The notes under the pieces: model-generated
Seen by the model: the letters and a program-made list of their open reading frames with translations, nothing else
What the model was told of the DNA's origin: nothing
The model's database searches: none
DNA from: Planctomycetota bacterium
GTDB lineage: Bacteria > Planctomycetota > UBA1135 > JALUZX01
Length of the DNA: 10,567 nucleotides
Direction of reading: 5' to 3'
NCBI GenBank assembly: GCA_027011425.1
Contig: JALUZX010000261.1
Location: 1-10,567, forward strand
Position numbers and translations under genes: made by a program
Shown here: in pieces, positions 4,536 through 10,567 of the stretch
Layout of the letters: each line of letters starts with the position of its first letter
Numbering within the stretch: the first letter of the stretch is position 1

Positions 4536-7427
4536 ATGAAGGCCTGGCGAATCGAAGTTTTCTACAAACCCGGGATCCCCGACCCCCCAGGTTTCTCCGC
4601 CCTCCGGGCCCTCCGGCAGGCCGGCCTCGAGGAGGTGCGGGAGGTCCGTACCATCCGGGGGACTTTGCTGCCCGAGGACCTCTCCCGTGAAGATGCCGTC
4701 AGGGCCGCTTCGGAACTTCTCTGCGACCCGGTGACGGAGGAATTCCGGATTCTCCCCCCCGGCGCCCCTCTTGCCCCGGAAGAAGGCGTCCGCTTGACCG
4801 TGATCCGCCACCCGGGAGTGATGGACCCAGTGGCCCATTCCACCGTCCTCGCCCTCCGGGACATGGGGATCGCCCTGGAGAGGACCGCCACCTACAGGGC
4901 CTACCTGGTCCATTCTCCCCTGGCGCCGGAGGAGATCGCTTCCAGGGCGGGAAAGGTCCTGGCCAACGAGGTGATCGAAAGAATCCTCCCCGGCAGGGCG
5001 CCCGAAGGAATTCCGGGGCCCGCCGGAAAGGCCCTTCCCAAGGCCGAGCGGGTGCCCCTGGCGGGCCTGGAGGATCCCGACCTGGAAAGGCTCAGCCGGG
5101 AGCGGGTCCTTTCCCTTTCCCTGGAGGAGATGCGGGCCATCCAGGAGCACTTCTCCCGGGAGGGAAGGGACCCGACGGACGTGGAACTGGAGACTCTGGC
5201 CCAGACCTGGTCGGAACACTGCAAGCACAAAACCCTGACGGGGGTGGTGGAATACGAGGGGAAGGTCTACGACAACCTTCTCGCCTCCACCATCGCCGCC
5301 GTGACCAGGGAGCTGGACAAGCCCTGGTGTCTAAGCGTCTTCGAGGACAACGCGGGGGTCGTGGACTTCCACGGGGACCAGGCCCTCTGCGTCAAGGTGG
5401 AGACTCACAACCATCCCTCGGCCATCGAACCCTTCGGCGGGGCCGGGACGGGAATCGGGGGCGTGATCCGGGACATCCTGGGAACCGGGCTGGGCGCCCG
5501 TCCCGTGGCGAACCTGGACGTCTTCTGTTTTGCCCCCCCGGATATGGCCCCCTCCCGCCTTCCCGAGGGAGTCCTCCATCCCCGGAGGATCCTGGAGGGA
5601 GTTGTGGCCGGCGTGAGGGACTACGGGAACCCCATGGGGATCCCAACGGTCAACGGCTCCCTCTCCTTCGACGAGGGCTACGCCGGCAACCCCTTGGTCT
5701 ATTGCGGGTGCGTGGGAATCCTTCCGAAGAAGTTCGTCTCCAAGGAGGTCCGCGAAGGGGACGTGGTCCTCGTGGCCGGGGGAAGGACCGGACGGGACGG
5801 GATCCACGGAGCCACCTTCTCCTCCGTCGAACTTTCCCACGAATCGGAGGAGGTCTCCGGCGGAGCCGTGCAGATCGGCGACCCCATCACGGAAAAGAAG
5901 CTCCTGGAGGGACTCATCCGGGCCAGGGACAGGGGCCTCTTCAGGAGCGTCACCGATTGCGGCGCCGGGGGGCTTTCTTCCGCCGTGGGGGAAATGGGGG
6001 CCCGCGTGGGGGCCCGGGTGGACCTCTCCAAGGTCCCCCTCAAATACGAAGGCCTGGCTCCCTGGGAAGTCTGGGTCTCCGAGGCCCAGGAGAGGATGGT
6101 CATGGCCGTTCCCCCCGAGCACCTGGAAGAGATCCTGGAAGTCTTCCGGGCCGAAGAGGTGGAAGCCGTTCCCCTGGGGACCTTCGGCGGGGGCAGACTG
6201 GTCCTCTCATGGGGCGAGGAAGTAGTGGCCGACCTGGACCTGGGTTTCCTCCACCACGGTCTCCCCAGGTTCCACGTGGCCGCCGTAAGACCCAGGCCCA
6301 GGCTGGAGCCGGAAAGCCTTCCCCCCAGGGAGGGGCTTCGCCTGGGAGACGCCCTGGCCCGGGTCCTCACCGACTTCAACGTGGCCTCCAAGGAGTGGGT
6401 GATCCGGCAATACGACCATGAAGTGCAGGCCGGAAGCGCCGGGAAGCCTTTTTGCGGGAGAGAGGAGCGGGGCCCCTCGGACGGGGCCGTCTGCGCCCCC
6501 CTCCTCGGCGTTCCCAAGGGGTTCGCCCTGGGCCACGGCCTGGCTCCCCAGGTGGGAAAGATCGACCCCTACGCCGCCGCCGCCCTGGCCGTGGACGAAG
6601 CGGTCCGCAACGTGGCCGCCCTGGGGGCCGACCCCGAGAGGATCGCCCTGCTGGACAACTTCTGCTGGGGAAATCCCAGGGACCCGGAACAGATGGGATC
6701 CCTGGTGGAGGCCTGCCTGGGCTGCTCCGAGGCGGCCCGGACCTTCGGCGCCCCCTTCATCTCCGGCAAGGACTCCCTGAACAACGAGTTCCGCGGCAAG
6801 GACGGGAAGGTCCACTCCATCCCAGGGACGCTCTTGATTACGGCCATGGGGATCGTTCCCGAGCTTTCCATGGCGGTGGGGACGGACTGGAAACTGCCGG
6901 GGGAGGAGATCTGGATCCTCGGGTCCACCTGTCCCGAGCTGGGAGGCTCGGTCTACCTGCGGGCCCTGGGGTTCCTGGGCGACAAGGTCCCCAGGCCGAG
7001 GGCTGAGGAGACGAAGATGACTATCCTGGCCCTCCACCGGGCCCTGAAGGCCGGGTTGGTCCGGTCCGTCCACGATCTTTCCGAGGGGGGACTGGGCGCC
7101 GCCCTGGCCGAGTCCTGTTTCGGCTCGGGCCTGGGGGCGGAGATCGACCTCTCTCTCCTTCCCGTGGAAGGGGAAGTCTCCCGGGAAGACGTCCTGCTCT
7201 TCTCGGAGACGCCGGGCCGTTTCCTCCTGGAGGTGAAAGCCGGGGCCGAGGGAGAACTCTCGGAGATCTTCCAGGGAATTCCCTTTGCCGGAATCGGACG
7301 TATCCTGGAAGAACCGCGCCTGGCCGTCCGCGGTCTTCCCGGCGGGCCTTCTCTGGAGGAGGAGATCGCCGTCCTGGAAGAAGCCTGGCGGCGGCCCCTG
7401 GCAATGGAGGACGAAACCCATGGCTAG
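4536..7427 (+). CDS. purL: Phosphoribosylformylglycinamidine synthase, PurL with fused N-terminal PurS-like repeats
   Basis: PurL makes FGAM from FGAR, ATP and glutamine-derived ammonia in purine synthesis. At 963 residues it is longer than small PurL (about 740) and shorter than the single-chain enterobacterial enzyme (about 1295). Residues about 4-72 and 86-152 look like two PurS-type repeats: FYKPGIPDPPGFSALRALR and IRHPGVMDPVAHSTVLALR align over their whole length. The linker and PurL core follow: WSEHCKHK (225-232) with the conserved His, the nucleotide/FGAR region VETHNHPSAIEPFGGAGTG (288-306), TDCGAGGLSSAVGEMG (473-488), SGKDSLNNEF (743-752) in the second half, and HDLSEGGL (846-853). 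The C-terminal glutaminase domain of large PurL is absent and is supplied by the next gene. GGAAAGG lies 6 bases before the ATG; a better AGGAGG at 4511-4516 is too far upstream, and no in-frame start uses it. Confidence 0.97.
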   Translation: MKAWRIEVFYKPGIPDPPGFSALRALRQAGLEEVREVRTIRGTLLPEDLSREDAVRAASELLCDPVTEEFRILPPGAPLAPEEGVRLTVIRHPGVMDPVAHSTVLALRDMGIALERTATYRAYLVHSPLAPEEIASRAGKVLANEVIERILPGRAPEGIPGPAGKALPKAERVPLAGLEDPDLERLSRERVLSLSLEEMRAIQEHFSREGRDPTDVELETLAQTWSEHCKHKTLTGVVEYEGKVYDNLLASTIAAVTRELDKPWCLSVFEDNAGVVDFHGDQALCVKVETHNHPSAIEPFGGAGTGIGGVIRDILGTGLGARPVANLDVFCFAPPDMAPSRLPEGVLHPRRILEGVVAGVRDYGNPMGIPTVNGSLSFDEGYAGNPLVYCGCVGILPKKFVSKEVREGDVVLVAGGRTGRDGIHGATFSSVELSHESEEVSGGAVQIGDPITEKKLLEGLIRARDRGLFRSVTDCGAGGLSSAVGEMGARVGARVDLSKVPLKYEGLAPWEVWVSEAQERMVMAVPPEHLEEILEVFRAEEVEAVPLGTFGGGRLVLSWGEEVVADLDLGFLHHGLPRFHVAAVRPRPRLEPESLPPREGLRLGDALARVLTDFNVASKEWVIRQYDHEVQAGSAGKPFCGREERGPSDGAVCAPLLGVPKGFALGHGLAPQVGKIDPYAAAALAVDEAVRNVAALGADPERIALLDNFCWGNPRDPEQMGSLVEACLGCSEAARTFGAPFISGKDSLNNEFRGKDGKVHSIPGTLLITAMGIVPELSMAVGTDWKLPGEEIWILGSTCPELGGSVYLRALGFLGDKVPRPRAEETKMTILALHRALKAGLVRSVHDLSEGGLGAALAESCFGSGLGAEIDLSLLPVEGEVSREDVLLFSETPGRFLLEVKAGAEGELSEIFQGIPFAGIGRILEEPRLAVRGLPGGPSLEEEIAVLEEAWRRPLAMEDETHG

Positions 7428-8187
7428 ACCCCCCTTCCTTGTCCTTCGGGCGGCCGGAACCAATTGCGAGATCGAGACCGCCTGGGCCCTGGAGAGGAGC
7501 GGCGCCGACCCCCGGACGGTTCACGTTGGCCGGCTCCTGGAAAGCCCGGACCTCCTGAAGGAGGCCCGGGGCCTGGTGATCCCCGGGGGGTTCAGCTACG
7601 GCGACGACATCGCCGCAGGCCGGATCCTGGCGAACCAGCTCAAGCACCACCTGGCCCCTGCCCTGGCGGAATTCGTGGAAAGGGGCGGCCTGGTTCTTGG
7701 GATCTGCAACGGTTTCCAGGTCCTGGTCAAGACGGGCCTTCTTCCGGGACGCTACCTCCCCCGGTTCGTCCAGGAAGTGACCCTGGGGTGGAACGACTCC
7801 AACCACTACGAATGCCGCTGGGTCCACCTGGAGTGCCTGCCCTCGAAATGCCGGTTCCTCCCCCCGGAAGGCACGGTGCTCCGTATCCCCGTGGCCCACG
7901 CCGAGGGCAAGCTCCTCCCAGGGAAACAGGGGGACGAGAAGGCCCTGGAGAGGGAGGGACTCGCGCCCTTGCGGTATGTCACCCCCGCCGGCGAGAGCCC
8001 GGCCCCCTTTCCCTGGAACCCCAACGGTTCCGCCGGCGGCATCGCCGCCCTTACAGATCCGTCCGGCCGGATTCTCGGGATGATGCCCCACCCGGAGCGG
8101 GCCATGCTCCCCTGGCACGTCCCCGGCGGAGGCAGGCCCCAGGGGGAGGAGATCTTCCGCAGAATGGTCGCCCTGGCGGCGGGGTAG
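7420..8187 (+). CDS. purQ: Phosphoribosylformylglycinamidine synthase glutaminase subunit
   Basis: PurQ hydrolyses glutamine and channels ammonia to PurL. The 255-residue class I glutamine amidotransferase shows the oxyanion-loop and nucleophile motifs: VIPGGFSYGDDIAAGRI (53-69), LGICNGFQ with catalytic C96, and MMPHPER with the triad H224 and E226. VLRAAGTNCEIET at 8-20 is the family N-terminus and fixes the start at the ATG at 7420. An earlier in-frame start at 7285 would only add residues read from inside purL in another frame. GGAGG lies 9 bases upstream. The gene overlaps the purL end by 8 bases, consistent with coupled translation of two subunits of one complex. Length is slightly above that of Bacillus PurQ (about 227), in line with longer PurQ forms that contain the 125-180 insertion. 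Confidence 0.97.
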   Translation: MARPPFLVLRAAGTNCEIETAWALERSGADPRTVHVGRLLESPDLLKEARGLVIPGGFSYGDDIAAGRILANQLKHHLAPALAEFVERGGLVLGICNGFQVLVKTGLLPGRYLPRFVQEVTLGWNDSNHYECRWVHLECLPSKCRFLPPEGTVLRIPVAHAEGKLLPGKQGDEKALEREGLAPLRYVTPAGESPAPFPWNPNGSAGGIAALTDPSGRILGMMPHPERAMLPWHVPGGGRPQGEEIFRRMVALAAG

Positions 8188-8191
8188 AAAT

Positions 8192-8950
8192 TCAGATCCA
8201 GTGGAAGACGTCCTTGACCAGGATCAAGGCGGCCACGCCCAAAAGGACGTATCCGAACACGATCTTCACGCCTTTCGACTTGAGCTTCCCCGCCATGAGC
8301 CTGGAGCCAAGCTGGCTCCCGGCGAAGACGGCCAGGACGCAGCCGATCCAGATCGCCCACCTGGGGCGGGCGGCCGTGGCGATGTGGGAGACGAAACTGG
8401 AGGCGCCGGAACAGGTCACCACGAAGGCCGAGGTGGCGGCGGCCGCCTTGGCTTCCAGCCCGGAGATGTAGAGGAGAGGGACCACGAAAGACCCCCCGCC
8501 CCGGCCGATCATTCCGGCCACGATCCCGAGCCCGGACCCGGCGGAAAGGCCCAGGACGAGCTTCCCACGGGGGGAAAGCTGTTTTCCGGGCTTCCAGCCC
8601 GAGAGCATGAGCAGGGCCGCTGAGGCGGTGAAAACTGCGAAAAAGGCGAGCAGGGGCTTTGTGGGGAGGCTCACGTTGATCCAGACCCCAAGGGGGGCGA
8701 AGAGGATCATGGTGACCGCGAAGGGGAGGGCCACCCTCCAGGCGATCATCTTCTTTCGGAAATAGGTAAACGCCGCGGAACCGCTGTTCACCACGTTGAG
8801 GAGCATCCCCAGCGGCACGGCCTCGGTCTTGAAGTCCATCCCCAGCCAGAAGAGGAGGGGGATGTAGAGCTGGGACCCCCCCATCCCGAGCATGGAGAAG
8901 ACGAAGGCGATGAAAAAAAAGATGGGGATGGTCCAGAAAAGAGGGTCCAT
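8192..8950 (-). CDS. TauE/SafE-family membrane permease (probable sulfur-anion exporter)
   Basis: This 252-residue integral membrane protein has about seven to eight hydrophobic helices and the duplicated half-structure of the family. Each half starts with a Gly-rich motif followed by Pro: LGMGGSQLYIPLL (21-33) and GMIGRGGGSFVVPLL (146-160). Family members move sulfite, sulfoacetate or related organosulfur anions across the inner membrane; the substrate here is not determined by sequence. AAGGAG lies 4 bases before the ATG. The rhodanese gene is 24 bases upstream on the same strand, so the two are probably co-transcribed, which favours a sulfur role. Its stop codon is only 4 bases from the convergent purQ stop, and no terminator fits between them. 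Confidence 0.9.
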   Translation of the reverse strand: MDPLFWTIPIFFFIAFVFSMLGMGGSQLYIPLLFWLGMDFKTEAVPLGMLLNVVNSGSAAFTYFRKKMIAWRVALPFAVTMILFAPLGVWINVSLPTKPLLAFFAVFTASAALLMLSGWKPGKQLSPRGKLVLGLSAGSGLGIVAGMIGRGGGSFVVPLLYISGLEAKAAAATSAFVVTCSGASSFVSHIATAARPRWAIWIGCVLAVFAGSQLGSRLMAGKLKSKGVKIVFGYVLLGVAALILVKDVFHWI

Positions 8951-8974
8951 GGCGCTCCTTCGCGGGCTGAAGGC

Positions 8975-9373
8975 CTATTCTTCCCCGGCCTTCCGGGCGC
9001 GGGCGAGGATCTTGCCGGGTTTCAATTCCTCCACCAGGTCGTGGTAGCCCGAGGCGAGAAAACGAACGTTCTTCCATCCCAGGGACTGGAGGTAGGCGAA
9101 AGCGACGGCCGACCTGGTTCCAACGGAACAGAAGGCGGCCACCAGCTTGTCCTTGGGAACCTCGCCGCGCCGCCGGGGAAGTTCGTCCAGGGGGATATGC
9201 AGAGCCCCGGGGAAGCTGAGGATGGCCGCTTCCTCGGGAGTTCTCACGTCCAAGAGGACGGCTTCCCCCCGTGCTTGTTTCTCCAGGAAGGCCGCAGGGG
9301 GGACCTTGTGGCGGCCCTGGGAGAAATAGGCGAAATCACAGCCTTCCAGCCATCGGTCCATTGGGTTTTCCAT
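8975..9373 (-). CDS. Single-domain rhodanese-like sulfurtransferase
   Basis: The 132-residue product carries one rhodanese domain (about 25-120): VLLDVRTPEEAAILSFPGALHIPL (39-62) includes the conserved Asp-Val-Arg and the substrate-pocket region. The active loop CSVGTRS (82-88) has the catalytic Cys82 and the C-x-x-G-x-R-S form that binds persulfide. WKNVRFLASGYHDL (100-113) is the family C-terminus. It should be cytosolic, as no signal peptide or transmembrane segment is seen. Cys12 is an extra Cys in the N-terminal leader. The start is the ATG at 9373 with AAGGAGG 6 bases upstream. The open frame continues to 9598, but those 75 residues have no rhodanese character and overlap the divergent gene. 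It is probably co-transcribed with the TauE/SafE gene 24 bases downstream; handling of thiosulfate, sulfite or persulfide is inferred. Confidence 0.93.
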   Translation of the reverse strand: MENPMDRWLEGCDFAYFSQGRHKVPPAAFLEKQARGEAVLLDVRTPEEAAILSFPGALHIPLDELPRRRGEVPKDKLVAAFCSVGTRSAVAFAYLQSLGWKNVRFLASGYHDLVEELKPGKILARARKAGEE

Positions 9374-9497
9374 GGTCGTCCTCCTTGGGAGCCAGTCTCT
9401 ACCCTCACTTTCCAATCCATCGAAGCAAAGGGGAATTTCTTCCTTTTCCAAGTTCCCTCTCCGCCTGTGCCGATGATTCCCCTGGGAGACCGGGGAC
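9374..9497. other. Divergent intergenic region between rhodanese and ChaN-like genes
   Basis: These 124 bases separate two divergently read genes, so both promoters should be here. Each flank carries a ribosome site: AAGGAGG at 9380-9386 for the minus gene and GGGAG at 9484-9488 for the plus gene. The middle is locally richer in A and T. I found no pair of -35 and -10 elements convincing enough to mark. Confidence 0.4.
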
Positions 9498-10567
9498 ATG
9501 GGAGAAGGAAAAGGAAGAGTCCGCCTCCAGGAGGAACTCTTTTCCGCCTGGGAGGGGGAACTCCGGGCCTTGGGCCTGGAGGGAGGGGCGGCTCTCACCG
9601 GAAGGAAGAAGGCTTTCCGGGAAGAGATCCTGGCTTTCCCTCCTCCTAGGAAAGGAGACCTCAGGAAGTTGGCCCGGAAGGCACGCTCCGCAAAAGCCGT
9701 GCTGGTAGGCGACTATCACACCCTACCCCGGGCCCAGCGGGCGGCGGGTAGGATCCTCTCGGCTCTCGTCCGCGAAGGGGCCTCCCCCCTGCTTTTCCTG
9801 GAATGTTTCTCCCGGGGGGACGAGAGGGCTCTCCAAGCCTGGAACCGGCGTAGGATCGGCCTGGAGCGGCTCCGCCGGGAGACCCGTTTCGACGAGGCCT
9901 GGGGTTTCCCCTGGGAAGGATACGCGGATCTCATGGCCTCGGCCCGCCGCCTGGGCGTGCCGCTCCATCCCCTTGAAAAAAACCGGGAACTCCGCGGGAT
10001 GAAGCGCCGGGAGAGGGCCATGGCCGAACTTGTGGACCGGACCGCCCGGTCCCGGCCGGGGAAGCTGCCTTTCCTCCTGGTGGGGGACCTCCACCTGGCA
10101 TGGGAGGGGCTTCCTTCCTTTCTGGCCCGCCGGGGTATGCATCCTTTCCGGGTCTTTCAGAACCTGGAAGTTCTCTACTGGAGGCTCGCCCGGGAAAAGG
10201 ACCTGCGCCGGGAGGCCTGGCTCGAGGTAGAGGACTCAACCTGGTGCCTTTTGGAAACCCACCCCTTGTGGAAACTTCAGTCCGCCTTCGCCTGGCTCGA
10301 AGGGGGGGTCCTCTCCGAGGGAACAGGACCCGACACGAACCTCTCCGAAAAGGCCCTCGAACTGGCCGGCGCCCTCTCCCGGTGGCTTCGGATTCCCCTG
10401 CCGGAAGACCGGGCGCCCCTGGTCTTCACGGGGGACCCTCTCTCGTTCTTCCAACTCCTGGAGGGGACCGAATCCTATCCCCAGGGAGCCCGGGCCTTTT
10501 TCACCGAGGTGCGGGCCTCCCGCCTCTTCCTTCCCTCCGGAAAGGACCTGGTCTACCTGGCCTCCCC
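9498..10567 (+). CDS. ChaN/Tiki-like haem-binding-uptake family protein, cytosolic form (3' end outside window)
   Basis: The frame is open from ATG 9498 to the right edge, giving 356 codons plus two bases with no stop. An in-frame TGA at 9474-9476 and GGGAG 9 bases upstream of the ATG fix the start. Residues 66-80 (KAVLVGDYHTLPRAQ) match the family's first metal- or haem-site motif (G-[ED]-x-H). LLFLECFSRGDERAL (98-112) matches the second (LE-[MC]-F), FPWEGYADLM (137-146) the third, and LLVGDLHL (193-200) the conserved later G-x-x-H strand. The family includes ChaN, a lipoprotein that binds haem, and Tiki-type proteases. Here there is no signal peptide and no lipobox, and 60 charged residues come first, so it should be cytosolic and its function is not settled. 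Residues 245-356 continue with TWCLLETHPLWKLQS and have no assigned motif that I recognise. Confidence 0.8.
   Translation, partial: MGEGKGRVRLQEELFSAWEGELRALGLEGGAALTGRKKAFREEILAFPPPRKGDLRKLARKARSAKAVLVGDYHTLPRAQRAAGRILSALVREGASPLLFLECFSRGDERALQAWNRRRIGLERLRRETRFDEAWGFPWEGYADLMASARRLGVPLHPLEKNRELRGMKRRERAMAELVDRTARSRPGKLPFLLVGDLHLAWEGLPSFLARRGMHPFRVFQNLEVLYWRLAREKDLRREAWLEVEDSTWCLLETHPLWKLQSAFAWLEGGVLSEGTGPDTNLSEKALELAGALSRWLRIPLPEDRAPLVFTGDPLSFFQLLEGTESYPQGARAFFTEVRASRLFLPSGKDLVYLAS

Noticed and set aside
6207..7463. 418-codon minus-strand open frame opposite the end of purL
   Set aside because: It is a shadow of purL: no ribosome site in context, no motif, and it crosses into purQ.
7806..9077. 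423-codon minus-strand open frame across purQ, TauE/SafE and rhodanese
   Set aside because: It overlaps three recognised genes out of frame and has the Arg/Pro/Gly-rich composition of a shadow frame.
9450..9457. Minus-strand GGGAACTT before the rhodanese gene, like the RpoE -35 element
   Set aside because: No matching -10 element occurs 15-18 bases downstream.
9374..9598. 75-codon upstream extension of the rhodanese frame
   Set aside because: There is no family similarity in the extension, it overlaps the divergent ChaN-like gene, and AAGGAGG stands correctly before the ATG at 9373.

Overview
The window is GC-rich and gene-dense, with strong Shine-Dalgarno sites (GGAGG, AAGGAGG) before most starts. 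It looks like an ordinary bacterial chromosome segment: housekeeping genes (accA, purL, purQ) sit beside a regulatory sigma/anti-sigma locus and a small sulfur-related pair. No phage, transposon, CRISPR, rRNA or tRNA signature was seen. The PurS-like/PurL fusion with a separate PurQ, the cytosolic ChaN-like protein and the HEAT-like/PDZ exported protein would fit a Planctomycetota- or deltaproteobacteria-like organism. That placement is inference from gene architecture, not from a phylogenetic marker.

Left part (1-4275, all genes on the minus strand). Transcription runs right to left: accA (acetyl-CoA carboxylase alpha), an ECF sigma factor, its zinc-finger transmembrane anti-sigma factor (stop and start overlap as ATGA), a roughly 360-base stretch holding a doubtful small ORF and an inverted repeat, then an exported PDZ protein with a HEAT-like N-terminal segment. 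A textbook intrinsic terminator at 182-215 closes the unit. A perfect 30-base palindrome occupies the first 30 bases of the window. The sigma, anti-sigma and PDZ genes plausibly form one envelope-sensing module. accA may be an upstream neighbour with its own sigma-70-type promoter.

Centre (4276-8187). A 260-base divergent region separates accA from purL and purQ on the plus strand. PurL carries two PurS-like repeats at its N-terminus and overlaps purQ by 8 bases. Together they supply the synthetase and glutaminase parts of FGAM synthase, the fourth step of purine synthesis, with no separate purS needed here.

Right part (8192-10567). A rhodanese and a TauE/SafE-type membrane permease form a minus-strand pair that converges on purQ with only 4 bases between stop codons. 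Diverging from the rhodanese is a plus-strand ChaN/Tiki-like protein that runs off the right edge.

Nothing in the window is clearly a new molecular system. The points most worth a second look are the sigma/anti-sigma/PDZ module with its unexplained 1482-1844 interval, the PurS-PurS-PurL architecture, and the cytosolic ChaN-like protein.
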